Assembly: GCA_963747835.1 (NCBI GenBank)
Contig: CAVVGO010000005.1
Location: 2,046,001 to 2,110,000 of the forward strand
Reading direction: 5' to 3'
Source: JAJPKK01 sp963747835
GTDB taxonomy: Bacteria; Pseudomonadota; Alphaproteobacteria; Rhizobiales; Xanthobacteraceae
Length of the DNA stretch: 64,000 bases
The notes below the pieces were generated by a model. That model made no database searches. It was given only the letters and a program-made list of their open reading frames with translations, and was not told the origin of the DNA. This document shows positions 54,151 through 62,821 of the stretch, one piece after another. Both the position numbers and the translations under genes were made by a program. Position 1 is the first letter of the stretch; the number at the start of each line of letters is the position of its first letter.

Positions 54151-56523
54151 TCAGGGCTTTTGAATCCAGAACTGATACATGCCGGCAAAGCTGCGGGGAT
54201 TTTCGATCTCGAAGTGGTGCCAGCAGGCGAGATCGGTTTTCGATTTGTCGGCCGGGAACCGCGACCCGTATTGCTTGAGCAGGTGGGTGTCGGCGTCGAA
54301 GCCCAGGAACGTCAGCTTCGCCTCGTCGATGAAGGCGGCGATCTGGGGCAACGTCAGTCGATGCTCCTCCACGTGGAACAGCAGATCCCGGCATTCGCTC
54401 ATGCTGAAGAAATCGGCCCGCTCGGTCGCCGCCATGAGGAGCGGATCGTCGGACTGCGCCATCTCCTGCCGGCAGCGGCGGATGCCGTCGGGGGTCGGCT
54501 GGTAGCCGCGCTCCGCGATGAAGGCGCGGGCGCGCACCACGAAATCACGCGCCAGTTCGCTGTAGAGGCCGACACTCATCACGCCGCCCGGCCGCAATAG
54601 CGAGAGCAGCAGGCGCCATGCCGCCATCGGGTCGGCAAGGTGATGGAGGACGCCGCTGGCATCGATGACGTCGAAGCTGCGCCCCAGCGTATCGAGCTTG
54701 AGGATGTCGGCGACCCCATAGCGGATATTGGCGAGGCCGAGTTCGCGGGTCTTGTACATGGCGTAGCCGAGGCTCGCGGTGCTCAGGTCGACGGCGAGCA
54801 CGTCTGCCCCGGCGAAGGTTCGCGCCGCTTCGATCGCAATCTGGCCGGTGCCGCAGCCGGCGACCAGGACGTCGATCCGGTCCTTGCCGAGCGGCTTGTA
54901 AGGCACGTAACGGAATTTCGCCGTCATGAAAGCGTCAAGCGGCGACGGCTGGACCGTCGCCTCCATCGCGGTCCAGCGCGGGAACGGATTCTCCTCGTAT
55001 TGCCGTTGCACCGCGATCGACGTGGCGTCCTCGATCATGGTCAGGCGCGGCAATTCCGCGCGCAAGTCGCGTTGGGCATTCGGCTCCGTGATCTGTTGGC
55101 GCACCACCGCCGCAACCGGCGCCGGCCAAGCCCGCCGCACGAACAGGTCGGCGGACCCCAAGGTGTGGAGCGGAACATAAGCGCCGACCGCGGCGATCCA
55201 AAGCGCCGGAACATCCCGTCCATCGGCGACGGCCGCGGCGAGCCTTGCGCCAAGCGCAGCGGCGCGGTCCCGCTCCTCCGCGCTCAACGCGTAAATGTAT
55301 TCGTTGGAAAAGCATAGCTGCGCCAATGCGCAAGCGAACTGCAGCGTTTGGTCGGCGAGGGCCGCTTCATCGGCCGCGAGATCAAGGACGCCGCGCCTCA
55401 GCGCCGTCAGCAGCTGCTCCAGTTCGCCGTCGCAAATCGGCGCCGCCCGCATCAGTTCGCGCAGCATGAGATCGTCCGCGATCGCCGCGAACCCGGTCGC
55501 ACCGCACAATTGCGGAATGGACAGGATCGCCGGCCACGCCGCCCCCTGGCGTTCGATCGCTGCCCGGATAGCGCCGTTCGTCTTGATGAGGTTGATGGCC
55601 GGACCCATGAGATGCCGGGGCCGCCCCCAGCGCTCGGCGAGTGCGCGCCGCACCAGTTCGCGAAACCGGGGCGTGTCGACGGCCGCGTATCGGCCCGCGC
55701 GGGCGAACAGGTGGCGAGCCTGCTGGGTTTCCTCGCCATCAAGGCAGTGAAGCGCAAGCTGGAGCGCCTGTTTGGCGTCGCCCTGCATCAAGCTGATCAG
55801 CCCCAGCGATGCGGCCTCCTGATGGTTGCGCGGATCAAGCGCCAGGGCCTGGCGGCCATGATGAGCCGCCTGTTCGATATCTCCGATTGCCACGTAGGCT
55901 GAGCGCAGGTTGCTGTGGGCGGCGGCATGGTCCGGCTTCAAGCGCAAGACGTTGCGAAATTGCGCGATCGCGTCATCGAAGCGGTGGCGTCGCGCCAGCA
56001 TGACGCCGAGGTTGAACGGTGCGTCCGGGAAGCCTGGATCGAGCACGATGGCGCGGCGGATCATCGCCTCCGCTTCGTCAAGCTTGCTCTGGGCGATCAG
56101 GACGTTCGCGAGATTGAGATGTGCCCGGACGTGGTCCGGTCGCAGCGCAATGGCGGTGCGATAGTGCGCGGCGGCTGCGTCCCATCGTTTCAGCGCTTCG
56201 AGGGCGACGCCGAGATTGGTATGGAATTCCGGCACGCCCCGGTCGGAAGCGATGGCGCGCTCGATGAGTTCGACCGCGGCGTCGCTGCGGCCGGCTTGGT
56301 GGGCGAGAATGCCGAGATGATGGAGCGTCTTCGCATGATCGGGGGCGACCGCAAGAATGCGCCGGTCGGATTCTTCGGCTGCGGCGAGTTGGCCCGACTG
56401 ATGGTGGCCCAGCGCGGTCGCAAACAATGTCTCGACGTCGGACGAAGCGGCGGCAAGCGACGTCGGAGGATTGCCGCCGCTTCGGTCGGCCCGCTTGCCG
56501 GCGCGGCGATTTTTCTGGTTCAT
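54151..56523 (-). CDS. TPR-repeat protein fused to a SAM-dependent methyltransferase
   Basis: A 790-residue protein. Residues about 30-265 hold seven or so TPR units (GVALEALKRWDAAAAHYRTAIALRPDHVRAH and similar). Residues about 547-720 form a class I methyltransferase: motif I VLVAGCGTGQ (552-561), then VLAVDLSTASLGYA, FDVIDASGVLHHL and LLRPGGVMSVGLYS. The middle (270-540) is of unknown fold. Such fusions are found in Hyphomicrobiales and may modify a protein, lipid or glycan bound by the TPRs. No partner gene is adjacent. Confidence 0.82.
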   Translation of the reverse strand: MNQKNRRAGKRADRSGGNPPTSLAAASSDVETLFATALGHHQSGQLAAAEESDRRILAVAPDHAKTLHHLGILAHQAGRSDAAVELIERAIASDRGVPEFHTNLGVALEALKRWDAAAAHYRTAIALRPDHVRAHLNLANVLIAQSKLDEAEAMIRRAIVLDPGFPDAPFNLGVMLARRHRFDDAIAQFRNVLRLKPDHAAAHSNLRSAYVAIGDIEQAAHHGRQALALDPRNHQEAASLGLISLMQGDAKQALQLALHCLDGEETQQARHLFARAGRYAAVDTPRFRELVRRALAERWGRPRHLMGPAINLIKTNGAIRAAIERQGAAWPAILSIPQLCGATGFAAIADDLMLRELMRAAPICDGELEQLLTALRRGVLDLAADEAALADQTLQFACALAQLCFSNEYIYALSAEERDRAAALGARLAAAVADGRDVPALWIAAVGAYVPLHTLGSADLFVRRAWPAPVAAVVRQQITEPNAQRDLRAELPRLTMIEDATSIAVQRQYEENPFPRWTAMEATVQPSPLDAFMTAKFRYVPYKPLGKDRIDVLVAGCGTGQIAIEAARTFAGADVLAVDLSTASLGYAMYKTRELGLANIRYGVADILKLDTLGRSFDVIDASGVLHHLADPMAAWRLLLSLLRPGGVMSVGLYSELARDFVVRARAFIAERGYQPTPDGIRRCRQEMAQSDDPLLMAATERADFFSMSECRDLLFHVEEHRLTLPQIAAFIDEAKLTFLGFDADTHLLKQYGSRFPADKSKTDLACWHHFEIENPRSFAGMYQFWIQKP

Positions 56524-56693
56524 GGCAGAGATTGCTGCACTCGCGTCGCAGGCGGCCGAGCCGCCGCGCCAATGACCGGGACGAAGTCCCGCGGTCTCAA
56601 GCCCGGACCCTTAGCACAGGAATCAACTGCGTTGGTAGGATGGCAGCCACGTCCTGCCGGCAGAGCATGGTTTCCGCTAATCTGCGGCGTGCC

Positions 56694-57824
56694 TCACCGC
56701 GCCGGCACGTCTCCCCTCACCCACCCTTCCTTGGTGGCCGCGCGAAACGCCTCGAACGTGCCCGCCGCGATTGCAGCCCGGATGCCGGCCATCAGGTCCT
56801 GATAGTAGAACAGGTTGATCTCGCTGAGCAGCATCGCGGCCAGCATCTCGTTCGCCTTGACGAGGTGGTGAAGATAGGCACGGGCGTAATCGTGCGCCGC
56901 CGGGCAACGGCTTTCGGCATCAATCGGGCGCATGTCATCGGCATGGCGGGCGTTGCGCAGGTTGATCGCACCGAACCGGGAATAGGCGAGGCCGTGGCGG
57001 CCATTGCGGGTCGGCAGCACGCAGTCGAACATGTCGACGCCGCGCCCGACCGCCTCCAGCAGGTCGTCCGGCGTGCCGACCCCCATGAGATAGCGCGGCC
57101 GGTCGGCCGGCAGCAGCGGCACCACCTCCTCGATCATGCCCAGCATCACGTCCTGCGGCTCGCCGACCGCAAGCCCGCCGATCGCGTAGCCGTCAAAGCC
57201 GATGTCGGCGAGCGCGCGGGCGCTCGCCACGCGCAAGCCACGGTCGTCGCCGCCCTGTACGATGCCGAACAGCGCGCGCCCCGGCGCGGCTCCCTCAAAG
57301 GCGCGCTTGCCGCGCTCCGCCCAGGCGAGCGACAGCCGCATCGCGCGTTCAAGCTCGGCACGCGGCTGCGGCAGGCGGATGCACTCGTCGAGCTGCATCG
57401 CGATGTCCGAGCCGAACAGGTTTTGGATCTCGATCGCCCGCTCGGGCGTCAACGTCACGATCGCACCATCGAGATGGGAGCGGAACACGACCCCGTTATC
57501 ATCGAGTGTGCGCAGCTCCGCGAGCGACATGACCTGGAAGCCGCCGGAATCGGTAAGGATCGGATAAGGCCAATTGATGAAGGCGTGCAGCCCGCCGAGC
57601 GCTGCGATGCGCTCCGCCCCCGGCCGCAGCATCAGGTGATAGGTGTTTCCGAGCACGATGTCGGCGCCGGACGCCTTCACATCGCGCCAGTGCACGCCTT
57701 TCATCGCCCCCTGGGTGCCGACCGGCATGAAGGCGGGGGTGCGCACGACGCCGTGGGGAGTGGTGATCTCGCCCGTCCGGGCCGCGCCGTCGGTCGCGCG
57801 CAGATGAAAGCGAAATGCCGTCAT
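56694..57824 (-). CDS. tgt: tRNA-guanine transglycosylase
   Basis: A 376-residue enzyme that swaps guanine-34 of tRNA for the queuine precursor preQ1. Family features are FMPVGTQGAMK, the catalytic DSGGFQV (ILTDSGGFQVMS), ALFGIVQGG and GYAIGGLAVGE. The zinc-binding end is ADDMRPIDAESRCPAAHDYARAYLHHL. The ATG at 57824 overlaps the queA stop (ATGA). It is the last gene of the coaD-to-tgt operon. Confidence 0.92.
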   Translation of the reverse strand: MTAFRFHLRATDGAARTGEITTPHGVVRTPAFMPVGTQGAMKGVHWRDVKASGADIVLGNTYHLMLRPGAERIAALGGLHAFINWPYPILTDSGGFQVMSLAELRTLDDNGVVFRSHLDGAIVTLTPERAIEIQNLFGSDIAMQLDECIRLPQPRAELERAMRLSLAWAERGKRAFEGAAPGRALFGIVQGGDDRGLRVASARALADIGFDGYAIGGLAVGEPQDVMLGMIEEVVPLLPADRPRYLMGVGTPDDLLEAVGRGVDMFDCVLPTRNGRHGLAYSRFGAINLRNARHADDMRPIDAESRCPAAHDYARAYLHHLVKANEMLAAMLLSEINLFYYQDLMAGIRAAIAAGTFEAFRAATKEGWVRGDVPAR

Positions 57825-58932
57825 GTCGGGAGAGCCGGCGCCGGCGTATCCCGGCGGTCGCGGAACAGCAGGCAGGCATCGCCGTAGGAATAGAAGCGAT
57901 AACCGGTCTCGACCGCGTGGGCGTACGCGCGCTTCATGGTGTCGAGGCCGCAGAATGCCGCCACCAGCATGAACAGCGTCGAGCGCGGCAGATGGAAATT
58001 GGTGAGCAGCACGTCGATCGCGGAAAACCGGTAACCCGGCGTGATGAAGAGCGACGTCTCGCCGGCAAATGGCGCTACCGTGCCGTCCTGGCGCGCCGCG
58101 CTTTCGATGAGCCGCAACGAGGTAGTGCCGACCGCGACGATACGGCCGCCGCGCGCGCGCGCCGCGTTGAGGGCCGCGGCGACCTCCGCCGTGACCTGCC
58201 CCCATTCGGCATGCATCACGTGAGCCGAAAGATCGTCCGTCTTGACCGGCAGGAACGTGCCGGGCCCGACATGGAGCGTCACCTTGTTGATCCCGATCCC
58301 GCGCTCGGAAAGCCGCGCCGTCAGGCTTTCGGTGAAATGCAGGCCGGCGGTGGGCGCCGCCACCGCGCCGTCCTGCTGCGCGAACAGGGTCTGGTAATCG
58401 GCGCGGTCGCGTTCATCGGGCGCCCGCCGTGCCGCGATATAGGGCGGCAGCGGCACCTCGCCGCGCTCGGCGATCGCCTGATCGAGCACCGGGCCATGGA
58501 ACGCGAAGGCGAGCGTCACTTCGCCGGCTTCGCCCTTGTGCTCGACCGTCGCATCGAGTTGGCCGAGGAAACACACCCGGCCCTCGTCGCCGAACCGCAC
58601 CACGTCGCCGGGGGCGAGCTTGCGGGCCGGCTTGACCAGAGCCCGCCAGCGCGAGCCGTCGAGCCGCCGGATCAGGGTCGCCTCGATCTTTCGGCTCGGT
58701 CTCCCGGCCGAGGCGCCGGCCGTGCAGCCGCGCCGCAATGACCTTCGTGTCGTTGACGACAAGCTGATCGCCGCTCCGCAGCAAATCCGGCAGATCGCGG
58801 ATAATGCGGTCTTCGATCGGCACCTCGCCGTCGGGACGCACCACCAGCAGCCGCGCCGCGTCGCGCGGGTTCTGCGGGGCGCAGTGCGATGCGCTCCGGC
58901 GGCAGCTCGAAGTCGAAGTCCTCAGTGCGCAT
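57821..58932 (-). pseudogene. queA: S-adenosylmethionine:tRNA ribosyltransferase-isomerase, two surplus bases
   Basis: QueA adds the epoxycyclopentanediol ring from SAM in queuosine synthesis. Most of it is intact in one frame (LIRRLDGSRWRALVKPARKLAPGDVV ... HFTESLTARLSERGIGINKVTLHVGPGTF). The N-terminal 80 residues need a shift: EDFDFELPPERIALRPAEPAR, then QLVVNDTKVIAARLHGRRLGRETEPK. Surplus bases are near 58863 and 58688. Corrected, the ATG at 58932 starts a protein of about 369 residues, normal for QueA. It overlaps tgt by four bases. Confidence 0.85.
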
Positions 58933-58996
58933 GACCACGCTGCAAACGGGGCTGGGGCAAGTGTTGTGGTTCTAACGCTTGATTCCCAATATTGTC

Positions 58997-59020
58997 ATCG
59001 CCCGGCCTCGATCGGGCGAT
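58997..59020. repeat. hairpin between queA and the cyclophilin gene
   Basis: ATCGCCCG and CGGGCGAT arms (eight bases each, perfect) flank an eight-base loop. It has no T-run and lies between co-directional genes, so it is more likely a palindromic repeat than a terminator. Confidence 0.5.
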
Positions 59021-59072
59021 CCCGTAACCACGCAGCTTCGCGTGAGGCACAGCCTGTTCTCGTCGGCGGGCG

Positions 59073-59548
59073 CTACTTCGCGTCGGCCGCCATCTTGGCG
59101 CTGACGATGGTGTCGGGTTCGGCCACCGGTTCGCCGCGCTCGAGCTTGTCGACGTTATCCATGCCGGAGGTCACCATGCCCCAGACGGTGTATTGCCCGT
59201 CGAGCCATTTCGACGGCTCGAAGCAGATGAAGAACTGGCTGTCGCCGGAATCGGGGCTCTGCGACGCGCGCCATCGACACGGTGCCGCGCACATGCTTTT
59301 CCTTGGAGAACTCCGCCTTGAGCTTCTTGCCGGAACCGCCGGTGCCGGTGCCGTGGGGGCAGCCGGTCTGGGCCATGAAGCCGTCGATGACGCGGTGGAA
59401 CTTGACGCCGTCATAGAACCCTTCGCGCACCAGTTCCTTGATGCGGGCGACGTGGCCGGGGGCGAGATCGGGCCGCATGACGATGGTGATCGGGCCCCTG
59501 GGAGGTTTCCAGCAGCAATGTGTTGTCGAGATCAGACTGTTCGGACAT
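59073..59548 (-). pseudogene. cytosolic cyclophilin-type peptidyl-prolyl isomerase, two surplus bases
   Basis: A cyclophilin of about 157 residues after correction. It has PITIVMRPDLAPGHVARIKELV, FHRVIDGFMAQTGC, GKKLKAEFS, MAR-SQSPDSGDSQFFICFE and WGMVTSGMDNVDKL. The catalytic Arg/Phe/Met segment FHRVIDGFMAQ is intact. Surplus bases lie in a C-run at 59495-59498 and at about 59265. It starts at the ATG at 59548, which overlaps the upstream gene by 17 bases. No signal peptide. Confidence 0.8.
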
Positions 59549-60067
59549 GGGAACGTTCTGCTTTCTTTTCCTTGCGCGTTTCGATCATTGGGAAGACGAA
59601 GGGACGCCCCGCAATGGCGGCGCCAAGTTCCTTGGTGATCGGCAACGGGGTGCAGCGGCTGAGCATGTCGACGACGGCGCGCTGATAGGTCGCCCTGACG
59701 TCGGCCGGCACCCCGGGCGTCGTGAACGTGAAGCGCGGCTCGCCCAGGATTGCGCCATCGCGGGTGAAAGCAAGGCGCAGCGTGACGCGCATGCTGGCCC
59801 GCGCGACATCGTCGTCCGGCCACTGCAGGCATTTCGACAGCAGCGGCCCGATCTCGTCCAGCCGGTTCGCGAGCTTGGGGCCGACGGAGGGCGGCGCCGG
59901 CGGGCTCGCCGTCGAGTTCGCTCGGTCAAGTCCTGGACCAATCGCACCGGATCGTGGCCGGCGTTCGCGACGCCCGGCGCAGTGGTGGCGCCGATCACGA
60001 CGGCCGCCAGCACCGCAACGACGGTCCTCAGCGCCGATGCGGCGACGCGATCAAGGGTGCTGGTCAT
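59532..60067 (-). CDS. TolA/TonB-C-like exported protein, paralogue A, frame-shifted
   Basis: A signal-peptide-bearing protein (AASALRTVVAVLAAVVIGATTAPGVANA). Its C-terminal 90 residues (MRVTLRLAFTRDGAILGEPRFTF ... SRCTPLPITKELGAAIAGRPFVFP) match the conserved end of TolA/TonB-C-like envelope proteins. A shift of one base occurs at about 59933 between the signal region and the conserved domain. It lies between the two cyclophilin genes and next to a paralogue, and overlaps both neighbours by about 17 bases. The role is unknown; the position suggests an envelope function. Confidence 0.6.
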
Positions 60068-60714
60068 TGGCGGCGTCGGCCGGCTTCAAGGCATCGGGAG
60101 CACCGGCCTTATCTTCGGTCTTCTGCTCGACCTTTCCTGCGGCCTTCGCTTCGGTACGGGTTTCGATAATCGGAATCACGAAGGGCCGGCCCGCGATGGC
60201 TTCGCCGAGACTGGCGGTGACAGGCAGTGGGGTGCAGCGCTTGAGCATCGCCCGGGCGGCATCCTGGTAGGCGGATTTCACGTCGGGCGGTGCCTCATGG
60301 GTCGTGTAGGTGAACCGCGGCTCCGCCAGAAGCTCACCGTCGCGCTTGAAGGCGAGCTTGAGGGTGACCCGCATGCCGGGCCGCGCCTCGTCGTCCGGCG
60401 GCAGTTCCAAACATTTGGACAACAGCGGGCCCATTTCGTTGATCTTGTTTGCCGGGTGGTCGCGGTCGAGCGGCTCGGAAGGCCCGACGTGGCCCTGCAC
60501 TTTGAGGACCGGAACCTGGTTTAGCGGGTAATAGGGCAAAGGTACACACCCGGGATAGCTGTGATACGCCGCAAGAATATGGCGTATAGGGTCGGTCGCG
60601 GAGCACGCTCCCGACGCCGGGCGTGCACGGATGCGGATCGAACACGCTGCATGCCCTCGCCTCTCGAGGCGCGGCCAGGAAACCGACCGGCCCGCCGACG
60701 GCCAAGGCGATCAT
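60051..60714 (-). CDS. TolA/TonB-C-like exported protein, paralogue B, frame-shifted
   Basis: A paralogue of the preceding gene: the conserved part (KINEMGPLLSKCLELPPDDEARPGMRVTLKLAFKRDGELL ... MLKRCTPLPVTASLGEAIAGRPFVIP) is nearly the same. The N-terminal part has a signal-like hydrophobic segment (IALAVGGPVGFLAAPREARA), Cys-rich CSVFDPHPCTP, and a shift by one base near 60567 before YHSYPGCVPLPYYPLNQVPVLK. Corrected, it is about 220 residues. The ATG at 60714 has no clear ribosome site. Confidence 0.6.
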
Positions 60715-60772
60715 GAAGTCGACCGCGAAGCCGATCGCCAGCGCACCGAATCCACCCCGAAACCGGGTCGCC

Positions 60773-61333
60773 TCATTTTGCGTCAGCCGCGACCCGGACC
60801 GTGACCATGCGATCGGGGTTCTGCACCGGCTCTCCCTTCTTGATCTTGTCCACGACGTCCATGCCGGACAGCACCTCGCCGACCACCGTGTACTGGCCGT
60901 TGAGGAAATCGCCGTCCCCATACATGATGAAGAACTGGCTGTTGGCGGAATTGTTGTCGCCGCCCTTGCGGGCCATGCCGACGATGCCGCGCTTGAACGG
61001 CACCTGCGAGAACTCCGCCTTCAAGTTGGGATATTTCGATCCGCCGGTGCCATTGCCGTTCTGGCCGTCGCCGGTCTGCGCCATGAAGCCCGGGATCACC
61101 CGGTGGAACGGCACGTTGTCGTAAAACTTCTCGCGGACGAGCTGTTTCAGGCGAGCGGCGTGTCCGGGCGCAATATCGTTGTGCAGCTTGATGACGATGC
61201 GGCCCTGGGTGGTGTCGATCAAGAGAGTGTTCTGGGGATCGGCGCCCGCCGGCAGGCCCTGCGCGGCGGCAGGCGCCGCGAGGGCCGGGACAAAGCTTAC
61301 AAGCAGGGCCGCGACAGCGATCAGACGCAACAT
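60773..61333 (-). CDS. periplasmic cyclophilin-type peptidyl-prolyl isomerase
   Basis: A 186-residue secreted cyclophilin (signal peptide LRLIAVAALLVSFVPALAAPAAA). Family features are VIKLHNDIAPGHAARLKQLVREKFYDNVPFHRVIPGFMAQTG and GMARKGGDNNSANSQFFIMYG. It accelerates proline isomerisation during folding of exported proteins. AGAGGA lies seven bases before the ATG at 61333. It is the second gene of the coaD operon, and the cytosolic cyclophilin lies two genes downstream. Confidence 0.88.
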   Translation of the reverse strand: MLRLIAVAALLVSFVPALAAPAAAQGLPAGADPQNTLLIDTTQGRIVIKLHNDIAPGHAARLKQLVREKFYDNVPFHRVIPGFMAQTGDGQNGNGTGGSKYPNLKAEFSQVPFKRGIVGMARKGGDNNSANSQFFIMYGDGDFLNGQYTVVGEVLSGMDVVDKIKKGEPVQNPDRMVTVRVAADAK

Positions 61334-61345
61334 GAGCATTTCCTC

Positions 61346-61849
61346 TTATGTAGCTGTTATAAAACGCTTCTTCAACCGGTCCGCGATCGGAGCCGGCACG
61401 AAGGCCGAAACATCGCCGCCCATGCCGGCAATCTGGCGAACCAAAGTGGCAGTGATGGGACGCACCATCGGCGAGGCGGGAAGAAACACCGTCTGGACCT
61501 CTGGCGCCATGGCGGCGTTCATGCCGGCAAGCTGCATTTCGTAGTCGAGATCGGTGCCGTCGCGCAAGCCGCGGATCAGCAAGGTGGCGCCGACACGGCG
61601 AGCGGTCGCAACCGCAAGATCGTCGAAGGTGATGCAGTCGAACGCGCAGCCCGCCTCCCGCACCATCGCGCCGCAGGTCTCCTCGATCATGGCGACCCGT
61701 TCGCCGGCAGAAAACAGCGGCGCCTTGCCGGGATGGACCCCGATGGCAATCACCAGCCGCCCGGCGAGACGCGCCGCATGGCGGACCACGTCGATATGGC
61801 CGTTGGTGACCGGGTCGAATGAGCCGGCATAGAGAGCCGTTGGAGACAT
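61346..61849 (-). CDS. coaD: phosphopantetheine adenylyltransferase
   Basis: A 167-residue nucleotidyltransferase for the fourth step of coenzyme A synthesis. Features are the substrate-binding GSFDPVTNGHIDVV and the C-terminal RGLRDGTDLDYEMQLAGMN with SSPMV-type PASPMVRPIT (residues about 125-140). It is the first gene of the leftward operon. The ATG at 61849 is the natural start. Confidence 0.93.
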   Translation of the reverse strand: MSPTALYAGSFDPVTNGHIDVVRHAARLAGRLVIAIGVHPGKAPLFSAGERVAMIEETCGAMVREAGCAFDCITFDDLAVATARRVGATLLIRGLRDGTDLDYEMQLAGMNAAMAPEVQTVFLPASPMVRPITATLVRQIAGMGGDVSAFVPAPIADRLKKRFITAT

Positions 61850-62119
61850 TTGCAGGGTCTAACCCGTGCCACCGCCGCCCGCAAGGCGGGCGCCGGCGCA
61901 CGCCTTGCCCCTCCCGTCGAACGGGGCCGCGGGTCCTTAGAGCCCTGCGGCCCTCCGCCAGGACCGAAAACAGGAGCCGCTTTTGCGGACCACCGAAACT
62001 TTTATTCATTTTGTCGCTTTTTTCTTCGCGATTTCTTTGAACCGATGGCCGGGCCGAAGCGACACATGATCGGATGGGCTGCATAGCCGGCTCAAGGGCG
62101 CGAAACAGGGGTGGACGAC

Positions 62120-62428
62120 ATGATCAAGATAGCGGCAGCCGTCTCCGGTGCTCTCCTTCTCGCAGGCGCAGTGGTGCTGTTGCCGGGCATGATCCCCACG
62201 GTCAGCGCCGGAACCTCACAGCCGGTCGTGACCTCGCCAACCGTCAATTCCAACGCCAAGAGCGACCGTCTCGACATCCGCAACTACGGCCCGGGCTGCT
62301 CCGAGCGCGGCTGGCCCTATTACGAGGCAAGCTGCATCCGCAACGCCGAAAACGCGGAGGTCAAGAAGGTCCGGATCGTCACCACCGACCACCTCCCCGC
62401 CGATATCCCGTTCGCGACCGGGCGCTGA
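62120..62428 (+). CDS. small exported protein, unknown function
   Basis: A 102-residue protein. A signal-type hydrophobic segment (IKIAAAVSGALLLAGAVVLLPG) precedes a short mature domain with two cysteines (GPGCSERGWPYYEASCIRNAENAE) that could form a disulfide. I recognise no family. AGGGG lies eight bases upstream of the ATG at 62120; a GTG at 62111 is an alternative. Confidence 0.6.
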   Translation: MIKIAAAVSGALLLAGAVVLLPGMIPTVSAGTSQPVVTSPTVNSNAKSDRLDIRNYGPGCSERGWPYYEASCIRNAENAEVKKVRIVTTDHLPADIPFATGR

Positions 62429-62785
62429 GCGCTTATGCCGACCCGGGATGCGGATGCGGTTTAGCTCGACGTGATGGCGTTTCATCGGTACTTTAAGAAT
62501 GCAGTACGACCTGCACCGAGAACGTCAAGCTCAGGATCACGTTTAAAGCCGCGCCGATCTTCTGTTTTCAGAGCCACTATCGCCATAGCGTTGGCAACGC
62601 TCGAGGGGCGCCGCTGGTAAACGAACGCAGAAAACCTGCCGGGACTGTACCCCTGACCAAACGCAGTCTGATGACCAGCCACGCAACGGTATGCTATTCT
62701 GATTAGCTCGTCGCGGGTCGATGAGCAAGGGAGCGTTGCTATTTGTTGCGCTCACGGTCCTGGCGTAGATATCCAAGCTTGAACA
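62429..62785. other. gene-free stretch before an AT-rich gene
   Basis: About 355 bases with no convincing gene. A 66-codon open frame on the minus strand (62482-62682) has no ribosome site or homology I recognise. The base composition falls toward the AT-rich gene that follows, so this is probably a junction of acquired DNA. Confidence 0.5.
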
Positions 62786-62821
62786 GCCAAAATGGACCCG
62801 AGACGGCCAAAATGGACCCGA
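62786..62821. repeat. 16-base direct repeat around the start codon
   Basis: GCCAAAATGGACCCGA occurs at 62786-62801 and 62806-62821, 20 bases apart. The second copy contains the ATG of the downstream gene; the first contains an out-of-frame ATG. Confidence 0.85.

Noticed and set aside
62482..62682. 66-codon open frame on the minus strand between the small exported protein and the AT-rich gene
   Set aside because: No ribosome site, no recognisable motif, and its composition matches the surrounding non-coding sequence.
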